DNA of 64,000 nucleotides from contig OZ024927.1 of assembly GCA_964017235.1 (NCBI GenBank), positions 25,439,160 to 25,503,159 of the forward strand. The letters are read 5' to 3'. Below, piece by piece: positions 33,786 to 43,551 of the stretch (position 1 is the first letter of the stretch; every line of letters starts with the position of its first letter). This DNA comes from Sabellastarte sp. h YS-2021. Its lineage: Eukaryota; Annelida; Polychaeta; Sabellida; Sabellidae. Made by a program: the position numbers and the translations under genes. The notes beneath the pieces were generated by a model, which was given only the letters and a program-made list of their open reading frames with translations, was not told the DNA's origin and did not search any database.

Positions 33786-36700
33786 CAATCAATCAATCAG
33801 TTGTCCAGGTGCTTAATCTCCGTATCAACGGATTCTAAGGCACACCATCCAATCCGTAAGGCATAAATCATGAGACATTAGACATGTTCCGAGTCGTTGC
33901 CAGGGAGGCGGTCCGGTGTTCGGTAGTAAGAAGCTATGGTGGGAATGATTTCTGAAATAGGTAGGTTTTGAGTCGACTTTTGAAACTGGAGAGATTTGGA
34001 GCACTGCGTATATCATATGGAAGATCATTCCATAACTTAGGGGCATCATATGAGAAACTATTGTTAAAATGGACCTTTGATTTATGGATGGAAGGACAGT
34101 AAGAGGGAACCAGAAGGAACAATTTTTTGGGATTGGAACATCTTGTATTCATGGCAGATTTGTACAAGGGGAGATATGGTGCAAAATACTTAGGCTGGCC
34201 AGTGGTGAGGTACTTATAGACCAAAACTAGGGTTTTGAAGATAATACGTTGTCTAACGGGTAGCCAATGGAGTGTCCTAAGGGTGGATGTAATGTGAGTG
34301 TACTTTGAAGCACCAGTGACAAACCGTGCAAGCGCATTTTGAACATATTGGAGCCTTGTAGCATTTCGGGATGACAAACTGCGAAAAAGAGAGTTGCAAT
34401 AATCCAAACGACTACTGACCAGAGCATTTGCAATCACCACTGATGTATCCACAGAAAGAAACCTCCTGATACGATGAAGGTCCCTGAGGCTGATAAAGCA
34501 GGATTTGATAACAGAATTTACGTGATTGGTGAAACAAAACTTTGCATCAAACAGAACGCCCAGATTGCGTACAACATCTGCGGGAGAGAGACAATTTCCC
34601 AGGATATTGACAGGTAGTGAGTCACTGAGCCATTTGTGTCTGTCTTTGGCACCGAAGACTATGAATTCTGTTTTATCGGGATTTAGCTTGAGTTTGTTTT
34701 CAGACATCCAGACCTGAATATCATTCAAACATGTTTTAAGACGGTCAAAAGACTTGAGACTATCATCAGGGGATAAGTGAATGAACAACTGAGTGTCGTC
34801 CGCATAGAAGTGGTAACGGACTCCGGTATATTTTCTGATGACTTGACTCAGAGGTGTTGTGTAGAGGGAAAACAGAAGGGGACCTAAGACAGAACCTTGG
34901 GGGACTCCAAACTTCAATTTGAACAAATTCGAAAGACTAGAACCAATCTTGACTGACTGAAAACGATCCTGGAGATAGGATCTAAACCATTTTAATGCCG
35001 ATCCAGCAAAACCAAATCTAGACGACAGACAGGATAGGAGTGTGTCATGATCGATAGTATCGAATGCCGCAGACAGGTCGAGTAGCACTAGTGCTGTAGG
35101 CATGCCCTTGGACAGAGATAAGTGAATCTCATTTTTGATGCACAACAAGGCAGTTTCTGTCGAGTGGCCTACCTTGTAGGCTGACTGGAAAGTATTACCA
35201 AGATCATGAGAATCCATGTGAGATCTAATTTGGGCAGCCACAATTCGCTCGACCAATTTTGACAAGAAGCTAAGACCGGACACTGGTCGGTAGCTCTTCA
35301 AATCCTCTTTTGAAAGGGTGGACTTTTTGAGGAGGGGAGTGACAATAGCCTGTTTGAAAGGATTAGGGAAAATGCCGTTTTTGAGGGACAAGTTAACTAG
35401 TTTAGTCAATGAAGGGAGAAGAATGTCAATACATTGTTTCACAATGTGAGTGGGGCATGGATCAAGGGAGCAAGTTTTAGAAGGGGATTCCTTGATAAAC
35501 TTAAGGACTTCAGTCTCAGTGACAGCTTGAAAGGAACAGAAAGTCGGCGGCTCCTTGTCTGGATGAAGAACCTGAGGTCGGGTGTATTTAAACGTGTCTC
35601 GAATCTTTTTAATTTTATCAATGAAAAACGAACCAAATCTGTTTGCTAAAGACTTTTCATCATCAAAGGATGGGAGGACAGTAGAATTTGACCGACTCAA
35701 TGTTCTGTTTAGTGCATGCCATAACCTCTTGCTATCGCCGCAATTTTCACTGACTAGATCACGATAGAAACACCCCTTGTTTCTATTTAGGATGTGGTTA
35801 CATCTATTTATCTGTCGTCGAAGACGGGAACGATTTTCAGGGGATTTGTCTCTTCTCCAGGCACGCTCAAACTGCCTTCTCATGCACTTGGCAGTTCTAT
35901 ACTCATCAGTTATCCAGCTTGGGGCTGGTTTGATGAGCTGTTTAGTCTTCACTGGTGCATGAATATCTAGAAGGCTAAACAAACCAGACATGTACTGTTC
36001 ATGCAATAAATCTATGCCATCAGATGGCGAGCTAACAAACGGAATGGTCAGGAGGTCACTTCTGAATTTATCAATGTTCAATTTATGGTACTGACGGAAG
36101 GTAACAACTTTCTGAATCGGTGTATCCAAAGATGGAAAGTCAACCACACAAGAGATAATTTTGTGATCACTGATGAAGCCTGACCCTTTCACATCAGAAA
36201 TTGCAGAGAACTCAGATGGAGCCATCAACAAATCTAAGGTATGACCATGAAGGTGAGTAGGAAAATCAATGTATTGGGACAGACAGCAAGAATCCATGAC
36301 TGATTTAAATTCAGAGACTGTTGGAGACATAATGTTGACATGAAGATTAAAATCACCACAAATGACAAAGGAGGGGGATAAGGAAGACAAAAACCCCACA
36401 TATGACAGAAAATCTTCAAAAAATTTTACTACAAATGAGGCAGGGGGCCGGTAAATGACCCCAAGAAACAAGCGACGCCCATCAAGAGTGAGACAGACAG
36501 TGTGATTTTCAAAGGAGGAGAACTCAGGGGAATGAATGGTTTTAAAATCAAGAGCAGATTTAATAAAAAAGCCAACACCGCCACCACGTTTGTTTTCTCT
36601 ATTTGTGTGAACAAGGGAAAAATCTTCAGGCGTTAACTCATTTAAAAATGAGGGTGTGTCTAGAGCTTTGATATGGGTCTCGGTGAGACCAAAAACATCA

Positions 36701-37434
36701 AAATTTCCAGTTTGGATTTCATCACAGAGAATTGGACCTTTATTCCTAATGGACCGGCAGTTAGCAAAACCAAACTTCAATGGCCCAGGATTTAGAGCGA
36801 CATCACCCGACAATAGAACCAGAGCAAGCTGCCTGAGAGATGCCTTTTCACAAAAAGTGACTCTATGTGTCCTGACATAAATGAACAAAATGGATTTGGT
36901 AGTGGGTCCATCATATTTACGTCCATGCAGGCTGACATCGCACCTAGTCCGAATTCTGTTTTGACTCTTATGGTAATGTACAAAGAGGCCAACAATACAA
37001 AGAAGGAGTGTAACAGTCCGCATCATAAGGAATTACAAACCACAGACGAAATGGAAACATGCAAAAATTGACAGCAAAAACATTAAGGACAAAAAAGTAC
37101 AAACCACAACCAAAAATGACTGAGTAGATCCCGGTAAAGGACAGTAATGCCCGTAATATCCACTAGCAGAATATTCAGAAAATATAAAACACAACCAAAC
37201 AAACCGAGTAACTCCCGGTAGTGGGCGATAATACCCGCGATATGAACTAGGACAACTGTTACACAGTTAAAAGCATTCAAAACAATATAAAAAGGATAAA
37301 TAACTAAAGGTATATAATGGAAAGCAGTAATGATAGAAAAAGTACGACTAAAAACCCAGATTATTTGGTAATTTCCATTAATTTCAATTGTTGTTAAAAT
37401 TACGCGTCCGTTACGGTCCTACCGAACACCGAAG
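33786..37434 (-). mobile_element. CR1/L2-group non-LTR retrotransposon, apparently full length
   Basis: The minus-strand element ends in a (TTGA)n-type tail ('caatcaatcaatcag' read on + at 33786-33800). It has a roughly 130-bp 3' UTR, one intact ORF (33934-37026) and a roughly 400-bp 5' region. The 5' region contains an imperfect duplication around 'gactgagtagatcccggtaa' and 'aaccgagtaactcccggtag' (about 37110-37250). A 13-bp inverted pair, 'cggtgttcggtag' (33911-33923) and 'ctaccgaacaccg' (about 37418-37430), lies near the two ends. No clear target duplication, which is common for this group. Confidence 0.85.
33934..37026 (-). CDS. CR1/L2-group endonuclease-reverse transcriptase with N-terminal 2A-like peptide
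   Basis: An intact 1030-residue polyprotein. Residues 4-19 are hydrophobic (signal-like), followed by a 2A-like peptide ending GDVALNPGP (residues 74-82), which in known 2A families causes ribosome skipping between G and P. The apurinic-type endonuclease begins immediately after (NCRSIRNKG from 89, LTETH 114-118, GVIYRPP 189-195, GDFNLH 224-229, SDHK 286-289). The reverse transcriptase follows, with LKSYRPVS (576-583), LLDLSAAFDTIDH (648-660), GVPQGSVLGPLLF (707-719) and catalytic YADD (741-744). The C-terminal 'TLHWLPVRQRI' block is typical of CR1/L2/Crack relatives. No stops or frameshifts, so it may be recent. Clade assignment is by motif only. It sits in a bestrophin intron, antisense to the gene. 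Confidence 0.95.
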   Translation of the reverse strand: MMRTVTLLLCIVGLFVHYHKSQNRIRTRCDVSLHGRKYDGPTTKSILFIYVRTHRVTFCEKASLRQLALVLLSGDVALNPGPLKFGFANCRSIRNKGPILCDEIQTGNFDVFGLTETHIKALDTPSFLNELTPEDFSLVHTNRENKRGGGVGFFIKSALDFKTIHSPEFSSFENHTVCLTLDGRRLFLGVIYRPPASFVVKFFEDFLSYVGFLSSLSPSFVICGDFNLHVNIMSPTVSEFKSVMDSCCLSQYIDFPTHLHGHTLDLLMAPSEFSAISDVKGSGFISDHKIISCVVDFPSLDTPIQKVVTFRQYHKLNIDKFRSDLLTIPFVSSPSDGIDLLHEQYMSGLFSLLDIHAPVKTKQLIKPAPSWITDEYRTAKCMRRQFERAWRRDKSPENRSRLRRQINRCNHILNRNKGCFYRDLVSENCGDSKRLWHALNRTLSRSNSTVLPSFDDEKSLANRFGSFFIDKIKKIRDTFKYTRPQVLHPDKEPPTFCSFQAVTETEVLKFIKESPSKTCSLDPCPTHIVKQCIDILLPSLTKLVNLSLKNGIFPNPFKQAIVTPLLKKSTLSKEDLKSYRPVSGLSFLSKLVERIVAAQIRSHMDSHDLGNTFQSAYKVGHSTETALLCIKNEIHLSLSKGMPTALVLLDLSAAFDTIDHDTLLSCLSSRFGFAGSALKWFRSYLQDRFQSVKIGSSLSNLFKLKFGVPQGSVLGPLLFSLYTTPLSQVIRKYTGVRYHFYADDTQLFIHLSPDDSLKSFDRLKTCLNDIQVWMSENKLKLNPDKTEFIVFGAKDRHKWLSDSLPVNILGNCLSPADVVRNLGVLFDAKFCFTNHVNSVIKSCFISLRDLHRIRRFLSVDTSVVIANALVSSRLDYCNSLFRSLSSRNATRLQYVQNALARFVTGASKYTHITSTLRTLHWLPVRQRIIFKTLVLVYKYLTTGQPKYFAPYLPLYKSAMNTRCSNPKKLFLLVPSYCPSIHKSKVHFNNSFSYDAPKLWNDLPYDIRSAPNLSSFKSRLKTYLFQKSFPP

Positions 37435-37509
37435 CTATTTATATCAGAAAACAATATAAGTTTCAGAGTCCCACACATTTAAGATTTTGCCATAATTTGA
37501 AACAAACTT

Positions 37510-38793
37510 GCTTCCAATATAAGCAATAGATATGCTATTGTTTTCTTCCAAATAGAAAGCCTGGAGCATTTTAGACACTCTGAAGCTTCCAATATAAGCA
37601 ATAGATATGCTATTGTTTTCTTCCAAATAGAAAGCCTGGAGCATTTTAGACACTCTGAAGCTTCCAATATAAGCAATAGATATGCTATTGTTTTCTTCCA
37701 AATAGAAGGCCTGGAGCATTTTAGACACTCTGAAGCTTCCAATATAAGCAATAGATATGCTATTGTTTTCTTCCAAATAGAAGGCCTGGAGCATTTTAGA
37801 CACTCTGAAGCTTCCAATATAAGCAATAGATATGCTATTGTTTTCTTCCAAATAGAAAGCCTGGAGCATTTTAGACACTCTGAAGCTTCCAATATAAGCA
37901 ATAGATATGCTATTGTTTTCTTCCAAATAGAAGGCCTGGAGCATTTTAGACACTCTGAAACTTCCAATATAAGCAATAGATATGCTATTGTTTTCTTCCA
38001 AATAGAAAGCCTGGAGCATTTTAGACACTCTGAAGCTTCCAATATAAGCAATAGATATGCTATTGTTTTCTTCCAAATAGAAAGCCTGGAGCATTTTAGA
38101 CACTCTGAAGCTTCCAATATAAGCAATAGATATGCTATTGTTTTCTTCCAAATAGAAAGCCTGGAGCATTTTAGACACTCTGAAGCTTCCAATATAAGCA
38201 ATAGATATGCTATTGTTTTCTTCCAAATAGAAGGCCTGGAGCATTTTAGACACTCTGAAGCTTCCAATATAAGCAATAGATATGCTATTGTTTTCTTGCA
38301 AATAGAAAGCCTGGAGTATTTTAGACACTCTGAAGCTTCCAATATAAGCAATAGATATGCTATTGTTTTCTTCCAAATAGAAAGCCTGGAGCATTTTAGA
38401 CACTCTGAAGCTTCCAATATAAGCAATAGATATGCTATTGTTTTCTTCCAAATAGAAGGCCTGGAGTATTTTAGACACTCTGAAGCTTCCAATATAAGCA
38501 ATAGATATGCTATTGTTTTCTTCCAAATAGAAAGCCTGGAGCATTTTAGACACTCTGAAGCTTCCAATATAAGCAATAGATATGCTATTGTTTTCTTCCA
38601 AATAGAAGGCCTGGAGCATTTTAGACACTCTGAAGCTTCCAATATAAGCAATAGATATGCTATTGTTTTCTTCCAAATAGAAGGCCTGGGGCATTTTAGA
38701 CACTCTGAAGCTTCCAATATAAGCAATAGATATGCTATTGTTTTCTTCCAAATAGAAGGCCTGGAGTATTTTAGACACTCTGAAGCTTCCAAT
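37510..38793. repeat. 75-bp minisatellite, about 17 copies
   Basis: Unit of exactly 75 bp containing 'caatagatatgctattg' (6-bp stem), 'ttttcttccaaatagaaa' and 'gcattttagacactctgaag'. Copies are nearly identical, varying mainly at aaAgcc/aaGgcc and gagCatt/gagTatt. Because 75 is divisible by 3 and the unit lacks stops in three frames, it yields open frames of 478 and 437 residues (minus) and 170 (plus) with 25-residue periods. It lies in a bestrophin intron just right of the LINE. Coding function is not supported. Confidence 0.95.
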
Positions 38794-39990
38794 GCAGTCT
38801 CTTCTTAATGCAAACTTAAATGCAAAAAAAGTTACAAAAAAGTTGAAAGTGTTTGAATTTTTCAAGGTAATTACAGTCACTTTCAGTGATTTACAGGTTT
38901 TTATCTGACAAAAGGTTTAGCTACTAACACCAGACTACTCAAAAGGTTTTAACTGTCAATTTTCATGAATTATGTACAATTATAATTTTCAGAACAGGGG
39001 AACATTAGCCATAAACCGTTGCCACAACAATATTTTCACGAAAATTTCATTTTCCCACATGGAACCTCAGTGATATATTCATGGAATAATATCAGTTCTT
39101 TTATAGATTTTACACAATGTTCCAGTTTTACAGCACTGAAAATAACAATTTTTTTAGCCTTTCTTGAATATACCTCTGACCTCATACAGAGGGGACACTC
39201 TGTCTGGTATAACATCTTGACTGTCCTTTTTCTGTGAATAACACCCCAGTCTGTGTTACTAGAATAAAGTAGATCTTGAAGTTTATGTTCTGGGTATGTG
39301 CATGTTTCAATTTTTCAGTTACATTTACTAATACGGCATGCTTTCTGTATGTTTATTTGCTACACGGCTATTCAAACGGTTAGGGTATTGCATTTAACCT
39401 AAAGTAGTGGGTGGAAGGTTTTATAATTGGTTGCATCAACTTGTTATTTTTTATGTCGCTGATAATTGAAGTAAGTTTGCTTTAAATGTTAACCTGAAGT
39501 AAAACTGCATCAATTATTCTTTAAAATTGGTTATTGTTGTTTCAGTCTATGAATATATTACAAGAAGTAGTGATTCAGTTATTCCAAGTGAGCAAGAAAA
39601 CTGATAGTAGTATAAGGTTTGTTGTCTGAGTAGATCATACTCACCTTGCACCATGTCAAGGGTTTGAATCTCACATGGAACTATATTTTCAGGTAAAAAG
39701 ATATGCCCCATAATGATTTTGATGTGCTTTAACAATAACAAAGTCAAATGTAACATATTAGCCTCTTGTAATTAATGCTTTTGTCAGGTTCAGTCTGACT
39801 GTAAGTTAACACTCACTCAGATCTCTGTCAATCCCAGAGATAGGCATATCTGTCCATTTAGAAATGTCAAAAATAATGAAAAAATTGTGTACTCAGTACA
39901 TTGTATATGGAAAGTAAGAATTGACCAGTGTAATGTATAGTCTTAGGTATATAGTCACTAAAGATTTGTTAAAATGTAATGCATTGCTCC
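38794..39990. other. bestrophin intron, unique
   Basis: No repeat family, exon or RNA gene recognised. The short frames at 39019 and 39547 have no domain. Confidence 0.55.
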
Positions 39991-39997
39991 ATGTGTA

Positions 39998-40550
39998 GAT
40001 GGTGACCCCTGGTTCCCTCAATTCTGACCTACAGACACTTTATAGCCTTTATGCATATATGCACCATGGAAATATGAAATGTTGTGTAAATATAATATCT
40101 TGGTATTGCACCCCCTGTGAATGTTGTGACCATGGAGTTATGTAGTTTTTTGTGTCCAGTCTGATAGGCAGACAGTTTATAGCATTTAGTAAATATAAGT
40201 GTTAAGTGTGATATAATCTGTTGCCCTCTGACACAGTTTATTAAATTGTCAAAGGTGAATACAGTGTTTTATAGAGGGGATTTTTTTTGGTCTGTTTTAG
40301 CCCAAACATTGTCTTAGGTGTCTCACATAATCTGAACTTTTGTAATGTTATTGCATGTAAGCACTGTAGAAATGTCAAATGTAATGTTTTTGGATTATCC
40401 CCCTGTTTAAGTGGTGAACCTAGCTGTGTATATAGTTTCCTTGTCTACTGTGCTGGGCAGGAAGTTTGTGGCACCCGGGTATATAATCAATATTTATCGC
40501 CATATCACATGTAATGTAAATGTAAGACAATGTCTTGTCACCCTGTATAG
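39998..40550 (+). pseudogene. decayed tandem copies of the exon at 40551
   Basis: At least three degenerate copies precede the real exon at roughly 140-bp steps. The clearest, at 40411, translates in frame as VVNLAVYIVSLSTVLGRKFV versus [20 protein letters not shown] in the live exon, but its acceptor has lost one base and the frame later breaks. Others are at about 40123 ('gttgtgaccatggagttatg ... ggcagacagtttat') and 39998 ('gatggtgacccctggttccc'). The 'ccctgta' and 'aaatgtaatg' upstream sequence is copied too, so the duplicated unit spans intron and exon. Confidence 0.65.
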
Positions 40551-40688
40551 GTGGTCACTCTAGCAGTGTACACCTTCTTCCTGTCCACTCTAATGGGCAG
40601 GCAGTTTGTGGCAGACAGTGACACAGCAGATGTCTATGTGCCAGTCTTCACCTTCCTACAGTTCTTCTTTTACATGGGCTGGCTCAAG
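40551..40688 (+). CDS. bestrophin exon ([10 protein letters not shown] ... FYMGWLK)
   Basis: 138 nt, 46 codons, phase 0 at both ends, between CCTGTATAG and GTGGGT. Encodes [29 protein letters not shown], then [17 protein letters not shown]. The 'V-P[16 protein letters not shown]' block is the bestrophin family signature and forms a membrane helix. It follows TQ of exon A or B directly. Decayed copies of this exon lie on both sides. Confidence 0.96.
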
Positions 40689-40874
40689 GTGGGTCATTTA
40701 AACAAAGTATACTGCAACGATTATGTGCATGATTTGCTTGAATTCCCTCTGTGTTTACATTGGCTATTTTAAAATGACTCATTTCTCTTGTAAATCTGTA
40801 TCATTAGATTTATTGACTTACTGAATGATTACAGGTACTTCTGTTGATTGTCTCACCTGCATGCTAATAGTTTC

Positions 40875-41130
40875 ACATGGACTCATCCAAGGTGAATTAC
40901 TTGACTGAATATACTATGCCCAGATTTATTGAGAATCTTTATTGAGTAAATTATGTCAAGATTTTTCTCTTTTTCTCTCTCTCATTGGCTGGCTTAAGGT
41001 TGGTTATTTACTTCAGTTTACTCTGTAGCTTTGGATTTACTAATTCTTTGCTAATGTTAGTGTTCCCAAACTCATCTATGTGCTAATAGTAATACAACTG
41101 TTGGCTGAAGGTGGGTGATTATATTCTCTA
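40875..41130 (+). pseudogene. decayed copies of the 3' end of exon 40551-40688
   Basis: Three short segments repeat the exon end plus donor: 'ggactcatccaaggtgaatt' (about 40878), 'ggctggcttaaggttggtta' (about 40986) and 'ttggctgaaggtgggtgatt' (about 41101). The original is 'ggctggctcaaggtgggtca' at 40678. They are noncoding remnants; the copied GGTG donor-like sequence could be a cryptic splice site. Confidence 0.5.
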
Positions 41131-41194
41131 TACCTCAGCATTTGTTTTTATATCCCAAGTTCATTCAGTGTTTCATTGACCCATATATGGCAGA

Positions 41195-41343
41195 AGGTCC
41201 TCAGTGGCCTAGTGGTTAGCAAGTTTGGCATCTAATCATAGGCTGTCACCTCTGTGGGTTCGAGTCCCACAAGTGGCAATTCTGAGGACCTGTCCCAATA
41301 TGACCCTGGCTGTTGAACGGGACGTAAAACCCCAACTTTGACC
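41195..41343 (+). mobile_element. tRNA-type SINE
   Basis: Begins 'ggtcctcagtggcctagtgg' (A-box region TGGCCTAGTGG), carries B-box GGTTCGAGTCCC near 41259 and ends 'gttgaacgggacgtaaaacc ccaac'. Imperfect 20-bp target duplications ('attgacccatatatggcaga' 41175-41194; 'tttgacccatatatggtaga' 41344-41363) flank it. The tRNA-like part continues into a SINE body, so it is not a functional tRNA gene. Confidence 0.88.
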
Positions 41344-41363
41344 TTTGACCCATATATGGTAGA

Positions 41364-41849
41364 GGTTTGTAAGTACCTCAGTCATCTAAATTATTTCCTT
41401 TGATTATATTTAAGCTAAGAAAGTCTGACAGACTGAGTGTAATAATTCATTAAAACCTAATGATAAATTTTATAAAATGTGTTGTATGCACATGTGAATA
41501 AAGTTCAACCCCTTTATGTTGAACTAGCGAATGTCTGTTCAAGTAAAGTGGAACCTCTATTATCTGACCCTGTATTATTCAGATTTTCTGTTATCTGACT
41601 TCAAACTCACTCTCCCAATTCTATTTAAGCCTATTATTGTAACCTTTACATAATCTGACTTTTCTATTATCCGACATAATTGTTACTCCCCAAAAGGTTC
41701 GGATAATGGAAGTTGTACTGTACAAGCAAATATAATAAAATGAGAGGCCCTTTTCAATATTTACCTGATAACTGGAGAGTCCTGATTCAGTAGAGGTATT
41801 TTATTGAGACTCGACAGGATGTAACTGTGGTATTATACTGGTTCAATAG
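41364..41849. other. bestrophin intron with palindromic AT-rich stretch
   Basis: Contains sequence around 41550-41710 ('tattatctgaccctgtatta', 'ggttcggataatggaagttg') resembling mariner/pogo-type terminal regions (paired 'attatc.gac' and 'gataatgga'), but no transposase. Otherwise unique. Confidence 0.35.
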
Positions 41850-41930
41850 GTGGCAGAGTCACTGGTGAATCCATTCGGTGAGGATGATGATGATTTTGAT
41901 ATTAACACAGTGATAGACAGAAACTTACAG
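41850..41930 (+). CDS. bestrophin exon with Ca2+-clasp acidic cluster
   Basis: 81 nt, phase 0, between TTCAATAG and GTAATG. Encodes [18 protein letters not shown] followed by NTVIDRNLQ. '[10 protein letters not shown]' is the acidic cluster that contributes to the Ca2+ clasp controlling gating in bestrophin structures. 'IDRNLQ' closes the exon exactly as in vertebrate genes. All five acidic residues of the E-D-D-D-D run are present, so Ca2+ sensitivity is predicted. Confidence 0.96.
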
Positions 41931-42270
41931 GTAATGTATAATTCAGTGGCAGGTTGAATGTTATTCTGGTTGATAGCTGATACAAATGTCAAAGTAAAAA
42001 TACTTGCACAAGTATAGAAATAATACTTTAAATATGAATGATAAAATAACTATTTTTGTGATGTAAGGTATTAGGAAACTGGTTATTATGGATTTTATAA
42101 TGTGTATGATATATGCTAAATCAGTGTTAAGAAGTATGTGAATTAATATCATCTACATTTTCATTTTTTAAAACAAATCTTTGTGTTTTTACACCTATAA
42201 TACACATGTCTTACTGGACTTTTAATGTTTTGTGCAAGCTTTGCAATTTGTGCTTTTCCCTGTATGACAG

Positions 42271-42422
42271 GTGTCATATCTGGTAGTCGATGAAATGCAC
42301 CAGGAATCTCCTGAGTTGATTCGTGACCAGTACTGGGATGAGAGCTACTTTGAACTGCCCTATACTGAAGCAGCCCTACCATATAAAGATCCCATACATC
42401 TGGGATCTGCCATGCACATGAA
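42271..42422 (+). CDS. bestrophin exon (VVDEMHQ ... GSAMHM)
   Basis: 152 nt, between TATGACAG and a GTGGGT donor, exit phase 2. Encodes VSYLVVDEMHQESPELIRDQ, YWDESYFELPYTEAALPYKD and PIHLGSAMHM. 'S-x-L-x-VDEMHQ-x-x-P' and 'YW-D ... PYT-A' match the end of the conserved bestrophin domain. The final residues correspond to the 'GS-x-x-x' just before the variable cytosolic tail. The following exon was not identified; the tail is poorly conserved and the downstream 20 kb is largely DIRS elements. Confidence 0.93.
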
Positions 42423-42440
42423 GTGGGTCTGACTAGTTTT

Positions 42441-42810
42441 GTTACCCCACAGCCCTTAAGGGCTATCGGGGTATTGTTTTCATGTCCGGATGGGTGGGTA
42501 TGCGGGCGGCGGGAAAACGTTTGTCCGTCCAGTATCTCAGAAACCGTAATGTGTAGGAAGTTGATACTTGGTAGGGACATTGGTTAGGATGTGTAGGTGT
42601 GCAACGTCATGGTCTGACCTTGATTTGACCTTCCTATAGTGACCTTGACCTATAAAATCTTGTCCGGGCTATATCTCGGAAAGGTGTAGGAAGTTGATAC
42701 TTGGTAGGGACATTGGTTAGTGGTTGTAGGTGTGCAGCATCTTGGTGTGACCTTGATTTGACCTTTGACCTTGTTGCAGTGACCTTGACCTTTAAAATCT
42801 TGTTGCACCT
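42441..42810 (+). mobile_element. Z element, short copy
   Basis: Begins with the palindrome 'cagcccttaagggct' (42452-42466) and 'ggtattgttttca'. Two and a half units follow with 'aaccgtaatgtgtaggaagt', 'ttggtagggacattggttag' and TGACCT clusters. Confidence 0.75.
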
Positions 42811-43074
42811 TTGGGTCTGTCTTTTGATGCAGATTAAGCACTGTTAAAGTCATATTAGAATTCATTAAGAATTTTACTTTTACAACTTCCCATTGTAACA
42901 GATGGAATTTCATCAAGTGAGCCACAGATTTTGCTCCAACACCACACATAAGCATTCATTGAATGTATTACCACTTCTGTATGCATGGTAATATTCAAAA
43001 CATCTAAACCATAATTCGGCCATGCCAGATGTAGATAAAGAGTACATGCATTATCTTTCTTTGACATTATTTGC

Positions 43075-43225
43075 TCTATTTAAACATTGTTTGGACCTTT
43101 ATATAACTGACAGTGCTCTGAAAGTATCCTGAACTTTGTACTGATACAGTACTTCTATATCTCATGGTATTAAAAATATTTCCCTAGGCTGTGGGGTACG
43201 GGCATCTCTGATGCTATTTTTGTCT
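43075..43225. repeat. R repeat copy
   Basis: 'ggacctttatataactgaca', 'gctctgaaagtatcc', 'ctaggctgtggggtacgggc'. Partial, in the region downstream of the last visible bestrophin exon. 42811-43074 holds unique sequence. Confidence 0.65.
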
Positions 43226-43505
43226 CTTGTGTTAGAATTATTGTAGTTAGAATAGGAAAATGTGACATTATGTGAGTTATGTGACATTTAGTCAATAAAT
43301 GCAAGAAAACTCCCTCACACTTGTGGTCTGCTATCCATGTAAGTAGGTGTAACAGGTGTTTAAAAGTCATTTTATGTAATTTGTCTGGTGTTGAGTGTTT
43401 GGTGGCTTGCATCCCACCTTTCTCTATTTCTAAATTTTGCACATATCTCTTTTCTCATTATTTACTTGGTCCATTCTGAATGGTCCCCTTTGCTAAAGTA
43501 GCTTA

Positions 43506-43551
43506 TCCTTAGATATGTCTTTTGCATCTGAGATCCGTCATGTTTATGAAG
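43506..43551 (+). pseudogene. decayed copy of the end of exon 42271-42422
   Basis: 'catctgagatccgtcatgtt tatgaagtgagt' resembles 'catctgggatctgccatgca catgaagtgggt' at the exon end and donor (42397-42428). Only about 45 bp is recognisable. It adjoins the left end of DIRS-B. Confidence 0.45.

Noticed and set aside
37444-38880. 478- and 437-residue repeat 'proteins' on the minus strand and 170 residues on the plus strand.
   Set aside because: All three are different frames of a 75-bp minisatellite; no evidence separates a real one from the shadows.
41195-41280. Functional tRNA gene.
   Set aside because: A and B boxes are present, but the unit continues into a SINE body and tail with target duplications, and a truncated copy exists at 22471.
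41550-41710. Possible mariner/pogo-like terminal sequences.
   Set aside because: Suggestive 'ctgtattatc/ggataatgga' pairing, but no clear inverted repeat pair, TA duplication or transposase.
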